A stretch of 64,000 nucleotides of DNA from Orrella daihaiensis. GTDB lineage: Bacteria > Pseudomonadota > Gammaproteobacteria > Burkholderiales > Burkholderiaceae_B. The notes under the pieces were generated by a model. That model worked only from the letters and a program-made list of their open reading frames with translations, did no database searches and was not told the DNA's origin. Location of the stretch: positions 2,666,001 to 2,730,000 of the forward strand of contig NZ_CP063982.1 of NCBI RefSeq assembly GCF_022811525.1. Reading direction: 5' to 3'. This document shows positions 9,620-15,995 of this stretch, in pieces; the first letter of the stretch is position 1; each line of letters begins with the position of its first letter. The position numbers and the translations under genes were made by a program.

Positions 9620-9701
9620 ATTATAGGACGCTACCGCGCTGAACGCCATTGTCCTGAACGCTCGCTTAACTCTTAAAGCCTTAGCCATTGATCTGAATCA
9701 A
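9620..9701 (-). promoter_or_regulatory. hemA promoter region with FNR/Anr-type box
   Basis: Reading toward hemA, a perfect TATAAT is at 9625-9620. At 9688-9701 the sequence TTGAT-CTGA-ATCAA matches the FNR/Anr consensus TTGAT-N4-ATCAA exactly. If transcription starts about 7 bases after the -10 box, the box centre lies about 81 bp upstream, a spacing used by class I FNR sites. The -35 is poor, as expected for an activated promoter. Binding itself is inferred. Confidence 0.55.
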
Positions 9702-9818
9702 ATGCGCAGGCGGCATCAAATCGGCTCAAACAACAACGAAGGCAATGGTCACCATCAAGCTCGCTCACGGAGGCCAAAAGTCAAAAGGCGAAATTTGGTG
9801 TATCATCTTGCGTTCCTT

Positions 9819-9900
<82 letters not shown>

Positions 9901-9929
9901 GAAGCCCCAGCGTTATGCGCTGGGGCTTC
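9901..9929 (+). terminator. hairpin after tRNA-Phe, probable terminator
   Basis: GAAGCCCCAGCG at 9901-9912 pairs perfectly with CGCTGGGGCTTC at 9918-9929 around the loop TTATG. Only a short T-run follows (GTCGTTTGG). The same closing sequence GGCTTCGTCGTT recurs in the hairpin at 13794-13828. Confidence 0.6.
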
Positions 9930-10100
9930 GTCGTTTGGGGGTCAAGTAACTGGTTTGAGGTGACAACTGGGACTTTGCCAGAGTCACTTGTGCTTCGACT
10001 ATCAATTGGAATAACATCAATTCACATAGAGAAACGGCTGCCCTACGGGCGACATATAACAGGGGGCATCGACCTCCGGCCTGTTCGGCGGCCAACTTTT

Positions 10101-10805
10101 ATGCAAAGTTACGCAATACTTATTGATGGCGGATTCGCCAAAAGAAAACTTGGCTCCAACAAACGCCACGCATCGGCAGCCGATTTTGATAGGCTGGTAG
10201 CCGCAATAAAGGCAGCACCACCCCTTTTCGGAAAGCAGCTCCATCGGATTTATTACTATGACTCGCTACCGCTGGAAACCGCTCATGAACAACCATTAAA
10301 CGGAGGCATCGTCCGTTTCGGAGATAGTCCGGTAGCCGCGCGATCGAGGCAACTCTTTGACCAACTATCTCAGCAACCGTTTACCGCCCTAAGGCTGGGA
10401 GAGTTGTCTTTTGACGGCTGGCGAATCAGCAACAAAAGCCTGAACAGAGTTGACACATCCGAAATAACCGTAGCTAGCACCGACCTCCTGCCGCAGATCT
10501 CACAGAAAGGTGTTGATATGCGCATCGGGATGGACATTGCTGCGTTGACCCTAAAGAAACATGTACAGGTTATTGTGCTCGTGTCTGGTGACAGCGATTT
10601 TGTACCGGCGATGAAATTTGCCAGACGTGAAGGAGCTCTCGTATTTTTGGTACCGCTTGGGCAGAAGGTAAAAACATCCATGCTTGAACACAGCGATCTG
10701 ACGTTATCAATCGATCAAACGCCGGTGGTAACCGAGCGCACGCTCAACAAGTCACCTTCGGTGGTCAATAACGCGAAAGCAGAACTCCATGAAATATCAA
10801 TGTGA
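10101..10805 (+). CDS. NYN domain-containing protein (LabA/DUF88-like), copy 1
   Basis: The protein is a 234-residue predicted PIN-like ribonuclease. Its N-terminal strand is MQSYAILIDGGF. Acidic clusters follow in KGVDMRIGMDIA and VSGDSDFVPAMKFA, the metal-binding pattern of NYN domains. The frame is open upstream to 9915, but the NYN fold begins at ATG 10101, so I take that start; the ribosome binding site is weak. It lies inside the R1-bounded segment with a MazEF-like pair. NYN proteins process or degrade RNA, and several occur in defence islands; a defence role here is inference. Confidence 0.8.
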   Translation: MQSYAILIDGGFAKRKLGSNKRHASAADFDRLVAAIKAAPPLFGKQLHRIYYYDSLPLETAHEQPLNGGIVRFGDSPVAARSRQLFDQLSQQPFTALRLGELSFDGWRISNKSLNRVDTSEITVASTDLLPQISQKGVDMRIGMDIAALTLKKHVQVIVLVSGDSDFVPAMKFARREGALVFLVPLGQKVKTSMLEHSDLTLSIDQTPVVTERTLNKSPSVVNNAKAELHEISM

Positions 10806-10850
10806 AAGCAGAAGCCCCTTCGGATTTCCATCGTGAGCAGGCTGACCTGA

Positions 10851-10890
10851 TTGACCACGCCACCCTATGTATCTACAATGTAGAAACATA
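10851..10890 (+). promoter_or_regulatory. promoter and palindromic operator of the MazEF-like pair
   Basis: TTGACC at 10851-10856 and TACAAT at 10874-10879 are separated by 17 bp, a strong sigma70-type promoter. The -10 box lies inside an inverted repeat: left arm TATGTATCTACA (10866-10877), one central base, right arm TGTAGAAACATA (10879-10890), with 11 of 12 positions complementary. A GGAGG ribosome binding site follows at 10891-10895. This layout is as expected for autorepression by a MazE-type antitoxin. Confidence 0.75.
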
Positions 10891-10900
10891 GGAGGTCAAA

Positions 10901-11143
10901 ATGCAAGCAACCATCAAGAAATGGGGAAACAGCCCTGCACTACGGATTTCAAGTTCGATCATGGAACAAGCTCAGCTGACAGTTAATCAGGCGGTCAATA
11001 TCAATGTTCTGAAGGGAAAAGTCATCATCGAACCTATCGCACCTAAAAATACTCGTCTGGATGAGTTGCTGGCTGGAATTACTCCAGAGAATATCCACGA
11101 CGAGGAAAGTTTTGGCCAGCCTGTCGGGAAGGAGATTCTCTAG
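10901..11143 (+). CDS. AbrB/MazE family antitoxin
   Basis: The 80-residue protein has the SpoVT/AbrB fold sequence ATIKKWGNSPALRISSSIMEQAQL followed by NINVLKGKVIIEP, typical of MazE/ChpI/PemI antitoxins. The C-terminal half is acidic and presumably wraps the toxin. A strong GGAGG precedes the ATG. The stop TAG overlaps the toxin GTG by one base. The upstream palindrome overlapping the -10 box suggests self-repression. Confidence 0.88.
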   Translation: MQATIKKWGNSPALRISSSIMEQAQLTVNQAVNINVLKGKVIIEPIAPKNTRLDELLAGITPENIHDEESFGQPVGKEIL

Positions 11144-11484
11144 TGCCTAAGTCTTACATTCCCGATGCGGGGGATATTGTGTGGCTTGAGTTTGACCCTC
11201 AAGCAGGCCGAGAGCAGGCTGGGCACCGACCTGCTTTGGTACTTAGCCCGGCGAGCTACAACGACAAAGTGAGTCTGGCAGTATGTTGCCCACTTTCAAC
11301 AAAAGTAAAGGGCTACCCGTTTGAGGTTGAAGTTGAAACCGGCAAAAAGACCAGCGTCGTGCTCTCGGATCAGGTCAAATCGCTAGACTGGCGTGAGCGT
11401 AAAGCAAAATTTAAATCCAAAATTTCTTCAGCTCAATTGAGGCAAGTGCGTGAGAACATAAAAGCTCTACTTTGCATCTCTTGA
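11143..11484 (+). CDS. MazF/PemK family endoribonuclease toxin
   Basis: The 113-residue protein has the MazF pattern: GDIVWLEFDPQAGREQAGHRPALVLSP, the CCPLSTKVKGYPFEV strand pair and VVLSDQVKSLDW. MazF toxins cleave mRNA at short motifs. The GTG start overlaps the antitoxin stop, so translation is coupled. The gene ends only 9 bp before the second copy of the tRNA repeat, placing the pair at the right end of the putative mini-island. Confidence 0.9.
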   Translation: MPKSYIPDAGDIVWLEFDPQAGREQAGHRPALVLSPASYNDKVSLAVCCPLSTKVKGYPFEVEVETGKKTSVVLSDQVKSLDWRERKAKFKSKISSAQLRQVRENIKALLCIS

Positions 11485-11493
11485 TCCACAACA

Positions 11494-11548
11494 AGGACTG
11501 AAAATCCTTGTGTCGGCAGTTCGATTCTGCCCTAGGCCACCAAGGTTT
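11494..11548 (+). repeat. 55-bp direct repeat R1, distal copy (tRNA-Phe fragment)
   Basis: The sequence repeats the tRNA-Phe 3' part (9846-9900) with 54 of 55 identities. The 5' half of the tRNA is missing, so it cannot fold as a tRNA. The G to A change at 11534 falls in the former acceptor stem. It is best read as an attachment-site duplicate. Confidence 0.85.
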
Positions 11549-11550
11549 CG

Positions 11551-11578
11551 CGCCCAACCGCTCTCGGTTGGGCGTTTT
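11551..11578 (+). terminator. intrinsic terminator, repeat R2 copy 1
   Basis: CGCCCAACCG (11551-11560) pairs with CGGTTGGGCG (11565-11574) around CTCT, followed by TTTT. The same sequence, with the preceding GTTTCG, occurs at 13470-13497. It may be the original terminator of tRNA-Phe, displaced by insertion, and it would also stop mazF transcription. Confidence 0.8.
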
Positions 11579-11620
11579 CTTTTTGCGGCCCCACAATCTG
11601 CGCGGGGCGCGCGCCGGTTC

Positions 11621-11729
11621 TACGTGTGTCGACAAGTGCGTGCAATTTGGCTATTCGGCCAGTTTGTAGTTAACTTTTGCTCTCTGTTCTCAAAAAATTT
11701 CCAAAGTATTGTTTAAATCAACACACGTA
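11621..11729. repeat. 109-bp structured repeat R3, copy 1
   Basis: This 109-bp unit aligns without gaps to 13538-13646 with 93 identities; the first 50 positions differ at two. The ends form an inverted repeat, TACGTGTGT at the left and ACACACGTA at the right, extendable inward with one mismatch. The second copy has TGCGTGTGT and ACACACGCA, so the two ends changed together. A small inner hairpin TGGC/GCCA is shared. It could be a MITE-like element or a structured RNA. Confidence 0.7.
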
Positions 11730-12022
11730 AAGTGATCAGGAAATCGATCTATTGCACTTGTGTCTACGGGGTCAGTTTGTTCGATCCGAAGCTCTGCGCG
11801 CAAGCGAAAGCAAATTGTTCTGTGCCCTTCGATCTGCCAAAACACCACAGAATGCAAAACATCTAGCTCAGCTTGGCGTTTTCAAACGCCTCAATTCGCA
11901 AAGTGGCTAGCGTTTGATGTACACTATCACTACGACTCACCCTTTGACCGTCTGGTTTGGCCAGATGCTCTTTGGGCGACAGGCCGCCTTCTGGCGGCTT
12001 TGTCATTTCTGGAGATGGCTTT
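11730..12022 (+). other. leader region of the second NYN gene, with three hairpins
   Basis: No gene is seen here. Three inverted repeats stand in order: GGCGTTT/AAACGCC at 11875-11890, TCTGG/CCAGA at 11951-11965, and GCCGCC/GGCGGC at 11983-11998, which can extend to GACA/TGTC at 11978-12004. The last ends just upstream of the GGAG ribosome binding site at 12011-12014. These may regulate expression of the NYN gene; no clear promoter was found. Confidence 0.4.
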
Positions 12023-12679
12023 TTGAGAACTGTTGTTTATGTTGATGGCTACAACCTGTACTACGGATTACTGAGAAGGACCAAACTCAAATGGCTAGAT
12101 CTTTTTGCATTATTTCGAGACCATGTGCTTGATAGCAGCACCGATCTCGTCCAAGTTCGCTACTACACTGCACCCGTGCTGGGCAGGATGTGTGACAGCG
12201 CAGAATCACCGCAACGTCAGCGACGTTACTTGCAAGCACTTCGCAAGATGTACCCAGAAAGAATTGCCGTTGTAGAAGGCAAAATTCTCGCCAGCACCCC
12301 CTATCAACGCCTCGTCAAACCAATTGACAACGCGTCACACCTGAAGCTGGTACAAGTCTATGATTTCAATGAAAAGAAAACCGACGTCAACCTTGCTGCT
12401 GACTTGATTACAGGAGCATGGACAGGCGCCTACGAACAGGCTGTTGTGTGTAGCAACGACACCGACCTTGAGGCCGCTCTCGCAGCAGTACGTAATTACC
12501 ACCATGACATCCGGTTGGGATTGGTTGCGCCGATTCCGGGGCACGATCACCGCAGAATTTCAACGGACCTCTCAAAGCACGCTCATTGGTCAAAACCGCT
12601 AAGCCCCGTGCATCTGCAAGCTGCACAATTGCCAGACCGTATTCCGCACTCAACGTTACGAAAGCCGGAGAGCTGGTGA
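12023..12679 (+). CDS. NYN domain-containing protein, copy 2
   Basis: The 218-residue predicted PIN-like nuclease begins (TTG start) with RTVVYVDGYNLYYGLL, the first NYN strand with its aspartate. NEKKTDVNLAADL and CSNDTDLEAALAAV follow, supplying the other acidic residues. GGAG at 12011-12014 supports the TTG at 12023, although the frame is open upstream to 11957. It is a different subfamily from the NYN protein at 10101. From about codon 74 to past its terminator the gene lies in a 528-bp exact tandem duplication. It sits among toxin-antitoxin cassettes; an RNA-targeting role is inferred from the family. Confidence 0.82.
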   Translation: MRTVVYVDGYNLYYGLLRRTKLKWLDLFALFRDHVLDSSTDLVQVRYYTAPVLGRMCDSAESPQRQRRYLQALRKMYPERIAVVEGKILASTPYQRLVKPIDNASHLKLVQVYDFNEKKTDVNLAADLITGAWTGAYEQAVVCSNDTDLEAALAAVRNYHHDIRLGLVAPIPGHDHRRISTDLSKHAHWSKPLSPVHLQAAQLPDRIPHSTLRKPESW

Positions 12680-12768
12680 TAGCAGCATGAAACACCGAAT
12701 GAACCATGAGTGCTGTTTTTTTATGCGGGACAGACTGGACATCGCAACGAAATCAAACGAAGAGATAG
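12241..12768. repeat. 528-bp tandem duplication, first unit
   Basis: This unit covers the 3' two thirds of the second NYN gene, its terminator and about 46 bp beyond. An apparently identical unit follows immediately at 12769-13296, and the next two bases (TC) again match. The 2-bp homology at the joint suggests slippage or illegitimate recombination. No mismatch was found where I compared the units, so the event is recent or the copy is an assembly artefact. Confidence 0.9.
12683..12722 (+). terminator. intrinsic terminator after the second NYN gene
   Basis: CAGCAT at 12683-12688 pairs with GTGCTG at 12710-12715 (one wobble) and is followed by seven T residues. An identical copy lies at 13211-13250 in the second duplication unit. 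Confidence 0.55.
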
Positions 12769-12775
12769 TCGCAAG

Positions 12776-13207
12776 ATGTACCCAGAAAGAATTGCCGTTG
12801 TAGAAGGCAAAATTCTCGCCAGCACCCCCTATCAACGCCTCGTCAAACCAATTGACAACGCGTCACACCTGAAGCTGGTACAAGTCTATGATTTCAATGA
12901 AAAGAAAACCGACGTCAACCTTGCTGCTGACTTGATTACAGGAGCATGGACAGGCGCCTACGAACAGGCTGTTGTGTGTAGCAACGACACCGACCTTGAG
13001 GCCGCTCTCGCAGCAGTACGTAATTACCACCATGACATCCGGTTGGGATTGGTTGCGCCGATTCCGGGGCACGATCACCGCAGAATTTCAACGGACCTCT
13101 CAAAGCACGCTCATTGGTCAAAACCGCTAAGCCCCGTGCATCTGCAAGCTGCACAATTGCCAGACCGTATTCCGCACTCAACGTTACGAAAGCCGGAGAG
13201 CTGGTGA
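12776..13207 (+). pseudogene. 5'-truncated duplicate of the second NYN gene
   Basis: The first in-frame ATG (12776) would give 143 residues identical to residues 76-218 of the intact protein. The N-terminal strand with the DGYN aspartate is missing, so catalysis is unlikely. The reading frame can also be opened from a GTG at 12710, but that codon lies in the terminator of the first copy. No ribosome binding site is evident. I regard it as a non-functional product of the tandem duplication. Confidence 0.8.
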
Positions 13208-13210
13208 TAG

Positions 13211-13250
13211 CAGCATGAAACACCGAATGAACCATGAGTGCTGTTTTTTT
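13211..13250 (+). terminator. second copy of the NYN terminator
   Basis: Identical to 12683-12722 as part of the 528-bp duplication: CAGCAT/GTGCTG stem followed by seven T residues. Confidence 0.55.
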
Positions 13251-13419
13251 ATGCGGGACAGACTGGACATCGCAACGAAATCAAACGAAGAGATAGTCTA
13301 ATCAGGCGAAATCTAGATCGCCACCAAGACACGGGAGAGATAACTGCCAATATCAATGACTGCCTGTTCCTGACTCTTCCTTAGCATAGTCGCCCCCTAA
13401 CCCCACCAATCGCTCACAT

Positions 13420-13462
13420 CCAAGTAAGACAAGTATCGAAATTGTTTCTTTTGCACCACCAA
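13420..13462. repeat. 43-bp direct repeat R4, copy 1
   Basis: It begins CCAAGTAAGACAAGTAT and ends TTTTGCACCACCAA. It recurs at 14607-14649 with one mismatch (C versus T). The two copies enclose the HigBA pair together with R2 and R3, as a target or attachment duplicate would. Both copies end in CACCACCAA, which recalls the CCACCAAGG at the end of the tRNA-derived repeat R1. Confidence 0.85.
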
Positions 13463-13469
13463 AGTTTCG

Positions 13470-13497
13470 CGCCCAACCGCTCTCGGTTGGGCGTTTT
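13470..13497 (+). terminator. intrinsic terminator, repeat R2 copy 2
   Basis: Same stem as at 11551-11578: CGCCCAACCG pairs with CGGTTGGGCG around CTCT, followed by TTTT. Here the preceding sequence is repeat R4 rather than a tRNA end. Confidence 0.8.
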
Positions 13498-13537
13498 GTT
13501 GTCGGGGACCTCTAATTCGCTCGACCCCTGCCAATTC

Positions 13538-13646
13538 TGCGTGTGTCGACAAGTGCGTGCAATTTGGCTATTCGGCCAGTTTGTCGTTTGATTTTGCTCT
13601 CTGTTCTCAAAAAAGTTATCAAAACTGCTTTAACTCAACACACGCA
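13538..13646. repeat. 109-bp structured repeat R3, copy 2
   Basis: It aligns gap-free with 11621-11729. Its terminal inverted repeat is longer, with ATTCTGCGTGTGT at 13534-13546 and ACACACGCAGAAT at 13638-13650, 13 perfect pairs. Relative to copy 1 the second position of the stem changed from A-T to G-C on both sides, a compensatory change. Confidence 0.7.
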
Positions 13647-13762
13647 GAATGTCCGTGCAGTCAAATGGTTACACATGTGTGCGAAAGGTGGGTTTGTATC
13701 GCTCCTGGCCAGCGTATAAGGCAAGACTGACTTTGTGGCATCCAGTAAAATTGCCGAATCTG

Positions 13763-13781
13763 AGCGCAAAAGCGCTTTTTT
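13763..13781 (+). terminator. short intrinsic terminator
   Basis: AGCGC (13763-13767) and GCGCT (13772-13776) flank AAAA and are followed by a T-run. No gene ending here was found, so it may close a small RNA transcript that includes repeat R3. Confidence 0.5.
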
Positions 13782-13793
13782 CCGTAGAAATGA

Positions 13794-13828
13794 GAAGCCG
13801 TTTGGGGATTGTGACCCCAGACGGCTTC
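13794..13828. terminator. long hairpin, terminator-like
   Basis: GAAGCCGT (13794-13801) pairs with ACGGCTTC (13821-13828), and TGGGG with CCCCA inside it, with one mismatch between the stems. The following GTCGTT is shared with the hairpin after tRNA-Phe (9901-9935), suggesting a common origin. Confidence 0.45.
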
Positions 13829-13900
13829 GTCGTTATTCGAGATCGATAGTTGCAAAAGTTAGTTGCTGCACCACTAGACTGCATCACTAAATTCCCGTGT

Positions 13901-13920
13901 TAATAACAAATTTGTTATTA
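13901..13920 (+). promoter_or_regulatory. 20-bp perfect palindrome, probable HigBA operator
   Basis: TAATAACAAA at 13901-13910 is followed directly by its reverse complement TTTGTTATTA. The palindrome ends two bases before the toxin ATG, occupying the place of a ribosome binding site. Antitoxin binding here would cover the promoter and the translation start region. Confidence 0.65.
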
Positions 13921-13922
13921 TT

Positions 13923-14261
13923 ATGTCTGACCAATATCAGATTGAGTATTACAGCGACAGCGTGCAGATGGACATTCTCAACTTGCCTGACAAGTTGGCT
14001 GCACGCTACATATTTTTGACTCGCCGGATGCTGGCCATAGGACCAAATCTTGGTGAGCCACATACCAAGGCGATCAAAGATGGTTTGTTTGAGCTACGCC
14101 TGAAAGGATCAGAAGGTATTGCCAGAATTTTTTACTGTACGTTAGTTGGGAAACGGATAGTAATGTTGCACAGTTTCATTAAAAAGACTGGTCGAATCCC
14201 TTCGCGGGAATTAGAGACCGCAATGAACCGTTTGAAGGAGCGTAAACGTGAGAAAACATGA
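13923..14261 (+). CDS. HigB-like toxin, RelE/ParE superfamily (phage Gp49-like)
   Basis: The 112-residue protein starts QYQIEYYSDSVQMDILNLPDKLAARY. It continues with AIKDGLFELRLKGSEGIARIFYC and HSFIKKTGRIPSRELETAMNRL, matching the Gp49-like HigB family of ribosome-dependent mRNA interferases. ATG 13923 lies two bases after the palindrome and has no Shine-Dalgarno sequence, so leaderless or very weak initiation is possible. The gene overlaps the antitoxin by 14 bp. The toxin-first order is normal for HigBA. Confidence 0.88.
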   Translation: MSDQYQIEYYSDSVQMDILNLPDKLAARYIFLTRRMLAIGPNLGEPHTKAIKDGLFELRLKGSEGIARIFYCTLVGKRIVMLHSFIKKTGRIPSRELETAMNRLKERKREKT

Positions 14262-14535
14262 TGATGTTGTAAAGGCACTGATGAGTCGGCAAGGCGTGAA
14301 AGCCGAACTCGAGCGAATCGAACACGAAGAAGGCGAGCTATTAGACGCCCTGCTTAAAGCCAGGCAAGACGCTGGACTGACACAAGCCGAGCTTGCCAAA
14401 CGCATGGGCACCCAAGCACCCGCTGTGGCACGACTAGAACGCTCACTAGCCACTGGCAGACATTCCCCCTCGCTGGCCACGTTGCGACGTTATTTAAAAG
14501 CTTGCGGTCGGAGTCTGGAGTTGCGGGTAAGCTAA
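14248..14535 (+). CDS. HigA-like antitoxin, XRE-type helix-turn-helix
   Basis: The 95-residue protein has a C-terminal HTH: ARQDAGLTQAELAKRMGTQAPAVARLE, followed by SLATLRRYLKACGRSLEL. The GTG start lies inside the toxin gene, and GAAGGAG at 14236-14242 provides a good ribosome binding site. It is expected to neutralise the HigB-like toxin and to repress the operon through the palindrome at 13901-13920. Confidence 0.88.
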   Translation: MRKHDDVVKALMSRQGVKAELERIEHEEGELLDALLKARQDAGLTQAELAKRMGTQAPAVARLERSLATGRHSPSLATLRRYLKACGRSLELRVS

Positions 14536-14606
14536 TTTGCCCTTTTGACTCATCAGCCATCGAACTAGTATTGCTTGCGATGCTGCCTACCCACACTGGA
14601 GCGCAG

Positions 14607-14649
14607 CCAAGTAAGACAAGTATTGAAATTGTTTCTTTTGCACCACCAA
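14607..14649. repeat. 43-bp direct repeat R4, copy 2
   Basis: Right-hand copy of the repeat at 13420-13462, one mismatch. The 1.14 kb between the copies carries the HigBA pair. Downstream sequence (GAACGGCGTC) is not repeated, so this is taken as the right end of the accessory patch. Confidence 0.85.
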
Positions 14650-14767
14650 GAACGGCGTCACATCAATTGGTAGCGGGGTACATATTTTGATCGAAGGTCC
14701 AGTTAAGATCTGGTGCATATATTTCCTGGTAACTAGTTTGGATATATAGCCGCCGCTAAGACCCGAC

Positions 14768-15385
14768 ATGATCGATTTCCCTTCCCTTTTGGCTTTTGTA
14801 GCGGCTGCTACGATTCTGGCATTGACCCCCGGCGTGGACACTGCCATTGTCTTGAATACAGCAGTCAGCCAAGGTAGACAACCTGCACTGATGGCAGCGC
14901 TGGGAATTTGCTTGGGATGTTTGCTGTGGGGTACAGCAGTCTCTTTCGGTCTCGGTGCTGTGATCGCAGCGTCCGAGGCGGCTTATACAACGCTGAAATA
15001 TGCCGGTGCACTCTATCTCTTGTGGCTGGGCATCAGACTATTGTTTAGACCCTACAGCCCCAGTTTGTCGCATGCCTCAGTTGAACACGATTTCTCAAGC
15101 TCGCGGGCTTTTGGCAAGGGTCTGATGGTCAATGTCCTCAATCCCAAGATTGGCATTTTCTACGTTACCTTTTTGCCACAATTCGTTCCCAACGGCACCG
15201 AAGTTGCTGCCTATTCGCTGGGGCTGGCAGCTATTCATGTGATGGTGTCGATGTTGTGGTTTTGTGCCCTGATTGTGGCGACTGTCCCTCTGGAACGTTT
15301 TTTGAAGCGACCCTCAATATTGAAGACCCTAGATCGCATCACCGGGAGCATCTTTGTAATCTTCGCATTCAGACTGACCGCTTGA
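14768..15385 (+). CDS. LysE family translocator
   Basis: The 205-residue membrane protein has the RhtB/LysE family start FPSLLAFVAAATILALTPGVDTAIVLNTAVSQGRQPALMAALG, and about six hydrophobic segments. The mid-protein FGKGLMVNVLNPKIGIFYVTFLPQF is the characteristic family loop. Members export amino acids or related small molecules across the inner membrane. Substrate is not predictable. It lies just outside the repeat-bounded patch. Confidence 0.88.
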   Translation: MIDFPSLLAFVAAATILALTPGVDTAIVLNTAVSQGRQPALMAALGICLGCLLWGTAVSFGLGAVIAASEAAYTTLKYAGALYLLWLGIRLLFRPYSPSLSHASVEHDFSSSRAFGKGLMVNVLNPKIGIFYVTFLPQFVPNGTEVAAYSLGLAAIHVMVSMLWFCALIVATVPLERFLKRPSILKTLDRITGSIFVIFAFRLTA

Positions 15386-15554
15386 TTTAACCCCCACAGA
15401 CCAACTGCGCACAATTTTGTGGCGATTAATTTTGCGTGCCGCTGAACTGCGCAGAGCAATAAACTTCTTCTATTGTTTGGTTTTAATGAATTAATTTTAC
15501 ACATCAAGCTCTGGATGGCATCCTCGTGGTTATGTGTCAGCTACGAGGGTCGTC

Positions 15555-15809
15555 ATGACCAAGTTCATAAGCACTAATGCTTTTACGATCAAAAAAACGG
15601 TCTCTTACTATTTCACGCACATCACAGTGGCGGCTGCAGTAGCCTACGCAGTCACCGGCAGTTGGGTCGCGGCCGTGACGCTCAGCCTGCTTGAACCCAC
15701 GGTTCAAACAATCGTTTATTTTTTCCATGAAAAAATCTGGTCGCGCTACGACCGCAAGAAATTGACTGGCACAGACACTGCACTGGCTGGCAACACTGAT
15801 TCGAATTAA
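15555..15809 (+). CDS. DUF2061 domain-containing membrane protein
   Basis: An 84-residue protein with two hydrophobic stretches. The central segment, from IKKTVSYYFTHITVAAAVAYAV to EPTVQTIVYFFHEKIW, matches DUF2061. Function is unknown. I chose ATG 15555 because GAGGGT precedes it; the frame is open to a GTG at 15534. It stands alone between lysE and the patatin gene. Confidence 0.75.
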   Translation: MTKFISTNAFTIKKTVSYYFTHITVAAAVAYAVTGSWVAAVTLSLLEPTVQTIVYFFHEKIWSRYDRKKLTGTDTALAGNTDSN

Positions 15810-15995
15810 GGCAAGGCTCTCCACCCGGGGTATTCACCCCTCACGGCTTCTTCCGGGGGCATCTTGGTGGCTGCTTTAGTTGTAAATGTAAGTATTTTTT
15901 ACACGACAACATCACAAAGCATCACTACACTTCACGAGGCAGCCGGTATGCACTGAGTCGGATGCTTTGGATCCGTAACCAATGGGAGAGCAGCC

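Larger units (their letters stand above)
12769..13296. repeat. 528-bp tandem duplication, second unit
   Basis: Exact copy of 12241-12768. It contains a 5'-truncated copy of the NYN reading frame and a second copy of the terminator. It is followed by unrelated sequence (TCTAATCAGG). Confidence 0.9.
13299..13922. other. gene-free repeat-rich spacer upstream of the HigBA pair
   Basis: No convincing gene lies here. In order it holds about 120 bp of unassigned sequence, repeat R4 copy 1 (13420-13462), terminator R2 copy 2 (13470-13497), structured repeat R3 copy 2 (13538-13646), an intrinsic terminator (13763-13781), a long hairpin (13794-13828) and a 20-bp palindrome (13901-13920). The order R2 then R3 repeats that at 11551-11729, with about 42 unrelated bases between them in both places. 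Confidence 0.75.

Noticed and set aside
11494..11548. A second tRNA-Phe gene
   Set aside because: Only the anticodon-to-CCA part is present; the 5' acceptor strand and D-arm are missing and the acceptor strand carries a G to A change.
12408..13235. Identical minus-strand open frames in both duplication units
   Set aside because: They are antisense to the NYN coding sequence and are duplicated only because the NYN gene is.
11621..13646. R3 as an integron attC site with the toxin-antitoxin units as integron cassettes
   Set aside because: The ends lack the GTTRRRY and RYYYAAC core sites and no integron integrase is present; the cassette-like look is better explained by nested insertions at a tRNA.
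13649..13849. 66-residue plus-strand open frame between R3 and the HigBA pair
   Set aside because: It runs through a terminator and a long hairpin, has no ribosome binding site and no recognisable domain.
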